Shown: in pieces, positions 27,920 to 39,042 of the stretch
Position numbering within the stretch: the first letter of the stretch is position 1
Layout of the letters: the number at the start of each line of letters is the position of its first letter
NCBI GenBank assembly: GCA_023974075.1
Contig: CM043790.1
Location: 3,528,023-3,592,022, forward strand
Source: Chaenocephalus aceratus
Taxonomy: Eukaryota; Chordata; Actinopteri; Perciformes; Channichthyidae
Direction: 5' to 3'
DNA length: 64,000 nt
The notes under the pieces: generated by a model
What the model was told of the DNA's origin: nothing
Seen by the model: the letters and a program-made list of their open reading frames with translations, nothing else
Database searches by the model: none
Position numbers and translations under genes: made by a program

Positions 27920-28330
27920 GCACTGACACTAGAAGAGTGGATCACATTACTCCGGTTCTGAGATCATTACACTGGCTTCCAGAATTGAATTAGATTTTTG
28001 ATTGATTTTAAATTTAATTGATTTTAAAATACTACTGCTAGTTTTTTAATCACTAAATGGCTTAGGACCGAGGTATAGACGACCTCCTCCATCACTATGA
28101 AGCATCCAGGAGTCAGGTCTTCTGGGTCGGGTCTGCTCTCTGTTCCGAGAATAACCACTAAACATGGAAAAGCAGCTTTTAGTTATTATTCCAACAATTT
28201 GGAACAAACTGCCTAAATCATGCACGTCCGCTGAAAAACACTTCCTATTTTTAAAACTAAAAACGCACCTATTTGCCGCTGCTTACTCACACTACAGTAT
28301 GCCTTTTTAGTCATGTTTTCTGTACCTGCT
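27920..28330 (+). mobile_element. decayed L2-type LINE 3' fragment
   Basis: Remnants of the L2 carboxy-terminal tail can be read across frames: HITPVLRSLHWLP near 27947-27985, then a degenerate region with SFxxLFQQFGTNCLN-like and LFxAAYSH-like blocks to about 28305. Several stops and frameshifts. Old insertion. Confidence 0.65.
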
Positions 28331-28389
28331 GTGTTTATTTATTAATTTCTTATGGCTCTATCTGCAGCTTTTCCGGAGTCATTTCTGTG

Positions 28390-29227
28390 GTTTAGACCAG
28401 GGTTTCCCAAACTTTGCCATGCCAAGGACCCCCATATAGCATTATCGTCTGGCGGGGACCCCCCTGTTGCAATTTTTTTTTTTAAATGATGAGTACATTA
28501 TGATGGAAAATATGACAAATTAATCATACAGCTTAATACATTTTCTTAATATATATTTGTATAATAATAATAATTAATAATCAGTTATTGTTCAAAACAA
28601 TTTTTGTATTTATCTTTTGTTTGTCATTCATTACATTGATTGTGTCTTCTGTTATAAACATTCTTAACACAATATTAAACAGTAATATCAACAGTAAACA
28701 TATTTTAAAGCATTTTTAAAGTGATTTCTGTCTTTATAATATTATATAATTTTGAACAGTAATATGAACAATTAACATATATTTGTAGCATTTTTGAAAG
28801 CTATTTATATATAATATTCAACAGTAATATTAACAATAAACATATTTATATTCATATATAAACAACAGTATTTGCTACATCCGTGCTCTCATCCAGCTGC
28901 AGAGCGAAATATTCACTAGCTCTCACTTGCTTCAAAAGCTGAGCAGATACTCAGTTTCACTCTCAGTAGCGGCAGCTCGATTCTGATTGGCTTGAAGGGC
29001 GGTCGTGTGATTTAAAATATTAATAAATAAAAAATATTAAAAGATTGGCATCAAAGGCCACATAGATTGATAGATATGCAGTTATTAATAACATCTAAAA
29101 TAAAAAATAAAAAATAAATGTAACTTTAAAAAAGAAAAAAAATTCCCCTTTCCCTCAAACTTTGCGTGACCCCCCTGGCGGCCCCCGGGGGGTCGGGGCC
29201 CCCACTTTGAAAAACACTGGTTTAGAC
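28390..29227. mobile_element. hAT element (CAGGGTTTCCCAAACTTTG ends)
   Basis: The element spans 28398-29219. The right end reads CACTTTGAAAAACACTG. A perfect 8-bp duplication GTTTAGAC lies at 28390-28397 and 29220-29227. The inside is AT-rich with no transposase frame. GACCCCC/GGGGTC blocks near both ends form extra inverted repeats. Confidence 0.92.
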
Positions 29228-29589
29228 TATTCTTATATAAAAGTGTACTCGTGTCAATAAAGGTTTTTTTAAAACACAACTGCTTCCGAGGTCGGTCTTA
29301 TTTCTTAAGGTGGACTGAACCATGAGTGTGGAGTAACGTTGTATCTTTCATTTAAATGAACTGTAACCTTCACCTAGGTATGTAACAGCTGTTCTCAAAT
29401 GAACAAGTGGAGTAAAGTTTAATATTTATAGTTTTATTATTTATAATGAGTTATAATGAGAGGTGATCAACGTGAATGCTCAGGTTCCACCTTAACACGC
29501 AGACACGTTGCTTCACCATGAGCAGAAACCTTTATATATACAGTCTATGGCAGAAACACTGAAACTCTTGTTAAGTTTCTCCATCGTTG

Positions 29590-29833
29590 TGTACAAACTG
29601 GATAAAACGCGGGCTTTTTGTTGTTCAGGAGTTGATCCTGACTCTGCCCCCGCCTCGACGTAAGCGTGACGTATGCAGTGCTTTTGCTCTGGCCGGACAA
29701 TTTTTTGGTGCTTGAAACGAACTGGATTCTGGAGCTAAGAGGCTGCTCCGCTGCGGTGTGAAGAGGAAAACCCGGTGCTTTTGAAGCTCCAGCTCCGAAC
29801 CGGTGTGAAACACCGTTGGTGTGAATGAGGTAT
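29590..29833 (-). mobile_element. fragment of the GGGCTTTCACACC MITE family
   Basis: Reverse-complement match to the end of the element at 46965-49753: ACACCGTTGGTGTGAATG outer end, GCTCCAGCTCCGAACCGGTG, GGTGCTTGAAACGAACTGG, and GACGTAAGCGTGACGTATGC. Only one end is present. Confidence 0.7.
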
Positions 29834-29876
29834 TATTAATCCCCGTACCAGGTACTATACAATGCTGACGGGGGCG

Positions 29877-29995
29877 AGACGTACGTTATTCACACGCTTA
29901 TCCACACGTAAGTTATTCACGCGCTAATGCACTCGCACGTCGTTCACGCGCATATGCACACGCACGTTATCAACACGCATATCTAAAGATAGCAC
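29877..29995. repeat. imperfect ~30-bp tandem repeat, CpG-bearing
   Basis: About four diverged units alternating ACGTTATTCACACGC with GCATATGCACACGC-like segments. Nothing else is recognised here. Confidence 0.55.
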
Positions 29996-30526
29996 TTTCA
30001 AAGCTACGCCACCACCACGTGAGCGCGTACTTTGAGCGTACCTATGATACGTCTCCCTGACGTCTGACAATGTCGTGACGTCACCTGTATTGTACGTCAA
30101 CCCATTCAAAATTGATGGAGGCGTTGGCGCACGTTGACACGTTTGCTCTCCGCTCAGTCAGCTTAGATATCTGTTCTTTGGCACAAATCACACCTCATAG
30201 GATAGAATGCTGACAGAGAGCACCGGAACGCCGCTCCAGCTCTTCAAATATTGCAGTACCCATAAGGAGCCGTACACATGCCGCAGTGTTTGCGTGGCTG
30301 TGTCTTTAGTTGTAAGCACAGTGGCGATCTGTTGTTATTAGCATCTGGTTAGCTAGCTATGCTAACGGATTTAAAGAGCTTTTCTACAACCAGGTGGAAG
30401 AGAGCTCTCTCCTGAGAGGCTCAAATAACCTCAGCTCAGTGAGGTTAAGGCACACCTTGATATAATCATTATTATAGTTATTAATGAGACACTAGACTAA
30501 ATGAAAAACAGGTATAAAATACTATG

Positions 30527-30900
30527 CAGTGTTTCCCACAGATTTGAAATATACTTGGGAGGGGTTGAGGTGATGTGCAACAACATTGACATTAACCTTT
30601 CTGTTGGTCGCTTGTTAGCAGACCCTTCACACGATGGCAGAGCAAACAGGTACAGGCAGAGCCCATAGTGATAGCCCTATAGTTTAAATATACTACCCAC
30701 AAATAAACATATGGACATGGGTTACTATTTAAAAAAAAATGGTAAATGTATTTAGGAACCTATCGATGTGATTTTAAGTGGGGGTGGACCTCAAATCCTC
30801 TAGGGGGTCTGGGGCATGCTCCCCCGGTAAGATTTTGTTTTAAATGTTGGAGTTAAATGCATCAATCTGGTGCACTTTGAGGGGAAAATATGGGAACACC
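30527..30900. mobile_element. hAT-like MITE (CAGTGTTTCCCACA end)
   Basis: Starts CAGTGTTTCCCACAG and ends AAAATATGGGAACAC; the ends are roughly inverted copies. It contains the block CTCTAGGGGGTCTGGGGCAT followed by GCTCCCCCGG, which recurs at 50560-50680, so it belongs to a dispersed family. The target duplication is not clear. Confidence 0.65.
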
Positions 30901-31164
30901 TATATGGACACGGAACTGTATACAGTTAAATAATCATAAACAATCAGGGCCATAACCAATAACATATCCAATATGAAAAAAACACTGACACCCTCCAATA
31001 GAAATATGTGTTTACATAATGGTGACCAAACCGTTTGGAGACCCACTGAGAACTTAGACTAAGTTAACTATCTAAACACTCCTTTTCCCTCACCTGAGCT
31101 AAGGTTATCCGAGCTTGAATGACACACAGAGACCAATCAAGGGCTTTGATTTATGATCTGTATG

Positions 31165-31262
31165 ACAGTGGCCATGTCGGCAGGCAACATCATGTAGACA
31201 GCCAGTCACCCTGTGTGAGGCAGACCATATCATGTAGACAGCTAGTCACCCTCTGTGAGGCC
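31165..31262. repeat. ~42-bp tandem duplication
   Basis: ATCATGTAGACAGCCAGTCA CCCTGTGTGAGG is followed by a second copy ATCATGTAGACAGCTAGTCA CCCTCTGTGAGG. Intronic. Confidence 0.85.
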
Positions 31263-31649
31263 GGAGGTTTTGGCGGCTGGTCCATGTTAACCAAATTGCC
31301 AATAAAAGGGGTCCTTCACTTTGATTTCCATCTGCTTTTTGTATTGGAATTAGTTTGGGTTGTACCACATCCTCTTGTGATGGGGTATTTTCCCAAATTT
31401 GGCACAAATGTCTTCTTGGACTGATGTTGAAGTGACTGTGACCTCACAAGGTTCAAGCCACATTCAAGAATTCTGACACCAAACATGACAATTTTCAAAG
31501 GTATAATAGGGTAAAATAATGAAGTGATAATATTTTGGATAGACTTATGTTTATCTAAAGGTTTAAAACAATATTTAAGTTTATACAACCTTGGGGCAAT
31601 AGTTTCAGTTTCACCTATGTGCAAATGCTTTAATTAATTGAAAAACTGA

Positions 31650-32500
<851 letters not shown>

Positions 32501-32710
32501 TTTCGAGAGGGGTCTGCCTGCAGATCTCCACTCTCAGGACAGTTCCGGTGCAGACCTCCACTCTCAGGACACCTCCACTGTCAGTACAGGAAGTGGCCAC
32601 GCTCAGAATTCCAAAATAAAAATCCCCACTATCAGTACAGTGCCACTTTCCAAACAGGATGCCCGCAATACAAAATAAATCGGATCGTGACACTTATTAT
32701 ATACATATGT

Positions 32711-33922
32711 ATATATATTAGGGGTGTAACGGTACACGTACACGTACCCGTACTTCGGTTCGGTACCGAAGTGTACCGAACGCATATAACGTTAAACGTA
32801 AAAAATTGAGAATGTGAACAACTTATTGGAAGTAATCTCAGGTGCTGCGTCGCAGCATTCAGAGTAATTTGCAACCCATTGTGATCAACGCGTCATAGAG
32901 TGAGCCAGTCATTTCATTGGACGAGCTGGTCAGAGGGATGCGTTCAAATGTAGTCAGTAATTTGAGAAACTGTCGAAATGGCGAACGCAGATAAAGTTGA
33001 GCTCGAAAATCCTCCAGCATCATTGAAGTTTCCGGTTTGGGAACATTTTGGTTTCACAGTTACGTACAAGGATGACGGACAAAGACAGGTGGACCGAACC
33101 AAAGCGGTTTGTCGGCATTGTTCAACTAAAATTGGTTACGCGGCTGGCAATACATCAAACTTGCACACTCATTTGAAAAGGCATCATCCCGAACGTGAAT
33201 ATCACCGGTACCAAAAGACTGAAGTGCAAACCCAACTCCCACTAGCATTTAAGCCTCCACCACTCGCAAAAAACTTCAGACCGATCCAAAGCTATTACAA
33301 ATGGCAAATATCCTTATGTTGCCATGTTAGCAAAGCGCTACCCTGGCTGTATCTGCTACCTCTGTCCCTAGTGAGAGGGTGTTCTCCACAGCAGGAGACA
33401 TTGCTAGTGCCAGCAGATCTGCCCTTTCGGCAAGCAATGTGGACAAGTTAATCTTTCTTTAAAAAAACATGAAAATACAATGACAAGCAAGTCATAATGT
33501 CAAACTGGCTGCTTAGGTACTAGTACAGTACAGTTCAAATACAAATTATTTCAGTTCATCAAAAGCTGCACCTTAATGTTTATTTTATTATATTTTATAT
33601 TTATTTGAGTGAATATTCATAGTTTAATAATAATTAAAAACCCAAAACTAATAGTTTATGTTTTGTGAGTACTAGTACAGTAAAGTTCAAATACAGATTA
33701 TTTCAGTTCATCGAAATGCTGCACCTTAATGTTTATTTTATTATATTTTGTATTTATTTTGAGTGAATACATTATTCACAGTTTAACAATAATTAAAAAA
33801 AAATATGTTATGTGATAATTTTTTCTGCTGTTTCCCGAAAACGTACCGACCAAACCGTGACCTAAAAACCGAGGTACGTACCGAACCGAATGTTTGTGAA
33901 CCGTTACACCCCTAATATATAT
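32711..33922 (+). mobile_element. internally deleted hAT element, BED finger plus dimerisation domain (copy 1)
   Basis: The element spans 32719-33914, from TAGGGGTGTAACGGTACAC to GTGAACCGTTACACCCCTA, with ATATATAT on each side (8 bp, in AT-rich DNA so weak alone). Inside, a BED-finger frame runs into sequence for the hAT C-terminal dimerisation domain, with the whole catalytic core removed. The same deletion is present in the copy at 56134-57116. A repeated ~170-bp AT-rich block follows the coding part (33520-33640, 33660-33800). Confidence 0.88.
32978..33451 (+). CDS. BED-finger protein of hAT copy 1, frameshifted
   Basis: The frame starts MANADKVELENPPASLKFPV. The BED zinc finger spans about residues 20-71, with Cys45, Cys48, His65 and His70 (AVCRHCSTKIGY; NLHTHLKRHH). 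LPLAFKPPPLAK follows. The frame then shifts near 33270; in another frame the same DNA encodes YPYVAMLAKRY and SVPSERVFSTAGDI, the hATC signature. So the original product was a finger-linker-hATC mini-protein lacking the RNase-H-like catalytic core. BED fingers bind transposon ends; hATC mediates dimerisation. Confidence 0.72.
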   Translation: MANADKVELENPPASLKFPVWEHFGFTVTYKDDGQRQVDRTKAVCRHCSTKIGYAAGNTSNLHTHLKRHHPEREYHRYQKTEVQTQLPLAFKPPPLAKNFRPIQSYYKWQISLCCHVSKALPWLYLLPLSLVRGCSPQQETLLVPADLPFRQAMWTS

Positions 33923-35159
33923 ATAGATAGACACCTTGTATTGTAGTTACTATCAGTAAAGCCGCAGCGCCACTTTCCGAACAGGAAATGCACGCAAATA
34001 CAAAATAAAATCGTACTGACACTTATTATATACATAAAGTATATAGATATAAAAATAGGGACACCTTGTATTGTTTACTCTCAGTACAGCACCACTTTCC
34101 GAACAGGAAATGCAACGCTAATACAACATAAAATAGCACTGACACTTATTATTATATATATATATATATATATCTATAGATATATTTATTTATATATATA
34201 AATACGACATCTTGTATTTTAGTTACACCCGCTAGACAACAGTGGAAGGTTCGAGAAACAACCGTGTTTGCCGGGTGCACCGTCTTGCAAAATCCGTTAA
34301 TATATGGATGAGTGTGGGGGGGGGGCTGGACACAGGCCGTGGGGGGACACCCGAGGCTGTGCAATGTCCCCGGGAGAAACCGGGTGAAATAGCCAAAAAA
34401 ATAATAAAACCGGGGAAAAGTGAAAAAAAGTGTCCGAAAATAGGCACTCGTGAGGCGAGTCCCCTGTCAACTCCCGTTACATTCCTCCACGGTGTCATTT
34501 GAGCGAAACACTTTTACGAGAACCAGGCTGGGGGGTCAAAAGGGCTTGACCAAGGCCGACCCAAAGTGCACGGTGGTCGGACTCATCACCTCATGACTTC
34601 CATCAAACGAGTCCTTCGGTGGGCGGGAAAAAAACGCGTCGGAATCGTCGCTTCCTGTACTGACAGTGGAGGTGTCCTGAGAGTGGAGGTCTGCACCGGA
34701 ACTGTCCTGAGAGTGGAGGTCTGCAGGCAGGCTCCCATGATATTTTCTGAGATCTCACGCCAGAGTGTTCGATGCTGTTTCCCATACAATCAGGGCTGCC
34801 CCTGCCCAACTTGTGGCCCCACGCAAAGTTATGTGATGAGGCCCTCTGTGTCGGGAGCTTCGACAGAATTGCGGCGCATTTGCGCATAAGCTGAAGTGCG
34901 CCGCATTTGTGATTCAGATGAGGTGCCCTCCGCAGTCTGCGTGATCTGCGTGTAGGGAGGGGTGGGCCTGCATACAATGACTCCTTCTTTAATTCACATA
35001 CCAAAACACAACCGCTCTCACACAAAGGGGCAGAGTTTAAATTTGACTCCGTTAAGTGTGTATTAAACCATGATTATATTCAAATCCTCCATTTGCTTCT
35101 ACCATGTGTACTAGGATGATTCTTTGTTTACTTCAGTAACATAGTGACTATGTAATATT

Positions 35160-35335
35160 TGCGTTTCTATCGTCGAGTGCTCCAACACAATGTATGTGAA
35201 AGGCTAAGGGGCAGGACATCTCTAAGGGTCGGCCAGCTAACCAATCAGAGCAGACTGGGCTCTGGTTTCAGACAGAGGGTGAAAAGAGGTGCTGCAGTAT
35301 GAGAAAAATAAAGAGCTTTTTGAACATTAAAGCAT
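35160..35335 (-). mobile_element. fragment of a dispersed repeat shared with 49800-50060
   Basis: Reverse-complement match to 49800-50060. Shared blocks: AACCAATCAGAGCAGACTGG, TCTGGTTTCAGACAGAGGGT, AAAGAGGTGCTGCAG and AAAGAGCTTTTTGAACATTA. Only a part is present, with no termini. Confidence 0.7.
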
Positions 35336-36841
35336 GGAGACAGATCAAAGTAGATAGCGCAATATGTTCTCATCAAATGTATTATCCACCGCAGCCTGAG
35401 GCACTGCTAATTAATTCTCCTTCCACTGCTGCGTCACTTATTTTCATCCTCATGCCAGATCTTTGCCTCCCGACTAACCTTGGCTTTGCAATCGAGAGAT
35501 ATGTGCAAGGAGTGTGATAGTCGCAGAATGTGGAAGAGGCAGTGAGAGACTAATTGAGATAGAGTAACCCAGATGTTAAGGTAGAAAGGAAGCATAATCT
35601 GAAGGAAAACAAAAGGGGAAGAATGCAGCCTCGCTTTGTATCTGTCTTCCATCATGGCCACCTCCCTCTGTTATATTATTCACTGCAGCTGTTATGTAAT
35701 AGGAATTTGGCAGGGCAATGAGGACACACAGGAGGCAAGGAAAGGCTGTCAGTGTAACAAAATGGTGATGATAGTGCTCTGGATTTCCTCTACAGTCTAG
35801 TACAAAGGACTAGGTTAGGATGAAAGAGAATAATGGGACTGTAGATTTGTCAGCACCTTGGTTTAACTGCGGTTGAGTCTGGTTATGTGATTTTTTAAAT
35901 AAGTCATTTGATGGGAAACAGCCGCAGAACGCGCTGGCCTTGACTTGCGGTTCTTCTCAGACAAAAGTCTCTGTCCCCACACTGAGGCAGAAACAACACC
36001 CCCACCCCCCTGCAGCTCCCTCAGCGTGGCCCCTTTAAGTCTCCTCATATGTTTGCGGCTAACACGTGATTCTCTTTGCACAAGTGACTCACCAAGCACG
36101 TGTACCATATAGCTGCAGGAAGAACACGCCCACAAATAGAAACACTTACTGTGGAATTTTTTTCTCTTTGTCTCACATGAGCTAGAAACAGAATGGGATG
36201 AGCCCAGTTTATTGACTGCTGATAACTGTGTGGGAATCAACATGCTAAAGTGGTGCTTTCGAGCATTAACACACACACCTACGGCCCGTTTGTTCTAAAT
36301 CAGATCAAGTTTCATTCTCAAATAGGTGCTTACATTGTAAAATAAACATCCTTTTAATTGAGTATGGATTTGTCATGTCTGCTGTGTATGAATTCATACA
36401 GCAGCAGACACGACAAATGACAAATGGGAATCATTGATTCCCATAAGACACTAGCAATGGGCTGTGTGGTACAAGGTCCAACACTCTCGTCTAGACCTGG
36501 GGGTTTCAAAGTCTAACGCCCCCCCTTCTTCATCTAGATAACTACAGCTCCTCAATACTTCCCACCTCATGTTGTACCAGTTCCTATCGAGCGGTGCAGT
36601 GATGGCCTATTTTTGTAGACTGACCCTGAAGCAACATATTTTTGGGTTATAAGCAACATATTTATTCTATGACTCTAAGTACATATATACATACATACGT
36701 CATTAATCAAACATTTGATTGAATTACACATGACACTAGGAAAAAGTACAATTTTGTTCTTCTCAATTATTGAACAGAAGTATTCATGAATGTAAAGACA
36801 TCATCAGCATAACTGTTTCTCTGCATGTGTTAACCTCACAG
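35336..36841. other. intron, nothing recognised
   Basis: Intronic DNA before the seventh visible chka exon. No mobile element boundary or gene seen. The acceptor CTCACAG ends at 36841. Confidence 0.45.
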
Positions 36842-36949
36842 GGGATTTGATATTGGCAATCATTTCTGTTGAAGGATGTACGATACAACTGTGAGGAGTT
36901 TCCTTTCTTTCAAAGTCATGCTCAGGCCTACCCTTCAAAGGCCCAGCAG
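36842..36949 (+). CDS. chka: chka exon 7 of 10 visible, frame broken by single-base indels
   Basis: Completes Arg and encodes GFDIGNHFC, then an in-frame TGA. Expected is [20 protein letters not shown]. The DNA reads TGTTGAAGGATGTACGATAC: one extra T after TGT, one T missing before GGATG, and one T missing in GATTAC. Another frame then continues with YNCEEFPFFQSHAQAYPSKA then QQ, normal choline kinase sequence, up to the donor GTGTGT. The exon is 108 bp where 109 is expected. The protein is conserved on both sides of the breaks, so read or assembly error is the simplest explanation; recent loss of function is the alternative. Confidence 0.9.
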
Positions 36950-37039
36950 GTGTGTATGATGTGTTTTCACAACAATGTCTTGGTCATTTGGCTTGTTGTC
37001 TACTGTTTGACTGATGGCGACTCTTTACCTCTCTGTCAG

Positions 37040-37145
37040 CTGATCTCATTGAAAGCTACCTGTGTGAGTCTGACCAAGGTTTTCACAACCTGAGTGAAGA
37101 GGACCAAATGAGGCTGATGGAGGATCTGTATGTGGAGGTCAACAG
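37040..37145 (+). CDS. chka: chka exon 8 of 10 visible, one base short
   Basis: After the acceptor CTGTCAG the exon starts CTGATCTCATTGAAAGC. A conserved start would be CTG CAT CTC ATT GAA AGC, so one C is missing. The rest reads ESYLCESDQGFHNLSEEDQM, then RLMEDLYVEVN and two bases of Arg. Donor GTGAGC starts at 37146. Length is 106 bp where 107 is expected. Confidence 0.9.
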
Positions 37146-37228
37146 GTGAGCTCTCTTGCATGACCGTGGGAACTGACAAGAGATGACAGTGAAACACATT
37201 ACAATAAAGACCATGTGTTTTTAAATAG

Positions 37229-37311
37229 GTTCTCCCTGGCGTCCCACTTTTTTCTGGGGTTTGTGGTCCATCATCCAGGCCCGGCTATCCACCATCAAGT
37301 TTGGATACCTG
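37229..37311 (+). CDS. chka: chka exon 9 of 10 visible, one extra T
   Basis: Completes Arg and encodes FSLASHFF. The homopolymer then has six T where five would keep the frame (CACTTTTTTCTGGGG). With one T removed the reading continues WGLWSIIQARLSTIKFGYL, matching the CHKA helix WGLWSIVQAKISSIEFGYM. Donor GTGAGT starts at 37312. Length is 83 bp where 82 is expected. Confidence 0.9.
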
Positions 37312-38247
37312 GTGAGTAAAACATTGTTTTTCTACTTTAAATGGTGATGTCGATAGTAAACAAGTATATACTGCCCTAAGTAAGCTGTGTTGGTTCAGGA
37401 AGTATGCACAGTCCTGGAGGGTGAGGCAGTGTCAATAGTTACTGCAAAGGACAGGTCAGGTCATGTCAGCCTGACACAGAGAAAGGTCGACTTTGTCACA
37501 ACTATTAGGTTGACCCAATCCTGTGAAATATCAGAGGTGGGAGTAAGTCCTACAATGTGCACGTCATGAGCACGTCTCAAGTCTTGACCTACAAGTATCA
37601 AGCAAGTCCCAAGTCACTGTGGTGAGAGTCAAGCAGTCGAGGCATACAACAATCTGGTGAATAAGCCCATTGTTTCCGCATTTAAATCAGTTAAAAGACA
37701 GTGGTTATGAAAATGGATTCAACCCACACGATGATCTTCATTACATACACAGTTAATCATTTGAAATCTAATTTAGACCGATGGCAATCATATTAGATTC
37801 ATATTAACCCCAGAACTGCAGACAATAAAGCTAGGACTCAAAAAGTCTGTTCTAAAAGGCAGAATTCCAGGTAAGAAAATCATATATGGAATTTGCCATT
37901 ACACATATTTAATTTAAATGTCTGTTAACCACTAGAACCGCCAACAGCGTCAGCGCTACATAGATATCATTTTCAAATATTACTTTGTTCCTCTTCATCA
38001 TTCCTTATAAACTAAGTAGGACAATTTAAAACTCACTAATTGGGTTAATTTAGAAATTGCTTCAGTTTATCATCATAAACAGATCAAAAAGTTCAGATTC
38101 ATTTTACAATAAATCAAGGAATGATGCACTTCTACAACAACAACAACATCATTATAAACATTTAAAACAAACTACTAAAGTAGATGAACTACATTATTCC
38201 AACGTTTTCAGTAACCTTTCTGATAAAAACACAGGGGAAATAAACGA

Positions 38248-38251
<4 letters not shown>

Positions 38252-38290
<39 letters not shown>

Positions 38291-38335
38291 TCGCTCTCGC
38301 TCTCGCTCTCGCTCTCGCTCTCGCTCTCGCTCTCG

Positions 38336-38368
<33 letters not shown>

Positions 38369-38370
38369 CC
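38252..38370. repeat. (CT)n and (CTCGCT)n microsatellite
   Basis: Pure CT at both ends and about nine CTCGCT hexamers in the middle. It separates the BED-finger exon from the left part of the hAT element. Confidence 0.95.
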
Positions 38371-38399
38371 CCTCTCCTGACAGCCCATCAGTATCAGGG

Positions 38400-38858
38400 T
38401 TAGTCAAAATGAATCCCTTGGCGGTTATAGTGTTCATTTACCGTTTTGTCTTCTCTTTGCTTAATCACTTTGAAACCAAGTCTAACGTAGCTTAAACTTA
38501 GCGTTAGCTTTCTAGCTAACACAACACATGCACGCACCTTCTTCTCTGTGGGGTGTTTGTAGTGACGAATGAAGTTGGATGTTGTGGTGGTCATGTCACT
38601 GATCTTTATGCTGCAGACCCTGCATACCGCTGTTCTCTTCTTATTAGTGTCATCGACAATATAATCCTTGAATCCAAACTTCACTATTTGTGGAGTAACG
38701 CTAGCCGCTGCCATGTTAACTGACACTCCTTGCCTTCTAGTGGGTTGCCAGGTTTGCGCGCATGGCGCTATAATCACGTTTTTCGAAAAAACTAAACGTA
38801 ATATCTCATTACAAAAACCAACGCAAATATTTAATTTTAAACGGTCAAGTCCTTTCAA
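38400..38858 (-). CDS. BED zinc-finger exon of a hAT transposase
   Basis: The likely start is an internal Met at about 38714 (MAAASVTPQIVKFGFKDYIV). It is followed by RTAVCRVCSIKISDMTTTTS and FIRHYKHPTEKK, a BED finger with the C-x2-C...H-x2-4-H pattern. Directly after KK the DNA has GTGCGTGC, a plausible splice donor, so the real exon probably ends near 38545. Catalytic exons were not found, so this is a remnant. Confidence 0.65.
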   Translation of the reverse strand: MKGLDRLKLNICVGFCNEILRLVFSKNVIIAPCAQTWQPTRRQGVSVNMAAASVTPQIVKFGFKDYIVDDTNKKRTAVCRVCSIKISDMTTTTSNFIRHYKHPTEKKVRACVVLARKLTLSLSYVRLGFKVIKQREDKTVNEHYNRQGIHFD

Positions 38859-39042
38859 GTCATCTGTCTCAAGCTTGAGTCAAGTCTCAATGAATACCAA
38901 GTCCAAGTCAAGTCTTTTATCAATGTTAGTCAAGCAAGTCTCAAGTCAAAAAAATATGCGACTGGAGTCTGACTCGAGTCAAGTCATGTGACTCGAGTCC
39001 CCACCTAGGGATCCCTCTCCAAGCATGTGCAATAGATGTTGT

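Larger units (their letters stand above)
32627..34230. repeat. ~115-bp tandem repeat split by a hAT insertion
   Basis: The unit contains CCACTTTCCGAACAGGAAAT, then AATACAAAATAAA, ACTGACACTTATTATATAC and ACACCTTGTATTGT. Copies lie at 32627-32718 (continuing after the hAT at 33915-33950), about 33955-34075 and 34078-34225. The hAT sits in the ATATAT part of the first unit. Confidence 0.8.
32506..34740. mobile_element. compound element between ~90-bp inverted repeats
   Basis: The left block 32513-32600 and right block 34650-34733 are near-perfect inverted copies. Each has two units with TCCACTCTCAGGACA and a third starting TCCACTGTCAGTACAGGAA. Between them lie ~115-bp tandem units, a hAT insertion (32719-33914) and unclassified DNA (34230-34640). 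The inverted repeats with internal tandem units look like transposon ends, but I could not define a target duplication. Confidence 0.55.
37532..39008 (-). mobile_element. hAT element with BED-finger exon
   Basis: The left end CAGAGGTGGGAGTAAGTC and right end GACTCGAGTCCCCACCT are rough inverted copies. Many AAGTC/GACTT repeats lie near each end, typical of a common fish hAT type. The last bases of the right end differ from the left and no target duplication was found. The minus strand has a BED-finger exon (38560-38715). A 120-bp CT-rich microsatellite sits in the middle. Confidence 0.7.

Noticed and set aside
38189..38388. RERERE-rich and SLSLSL-rich frames
   Set aside because: Translation of the CT/CTCGCT microsatellite.
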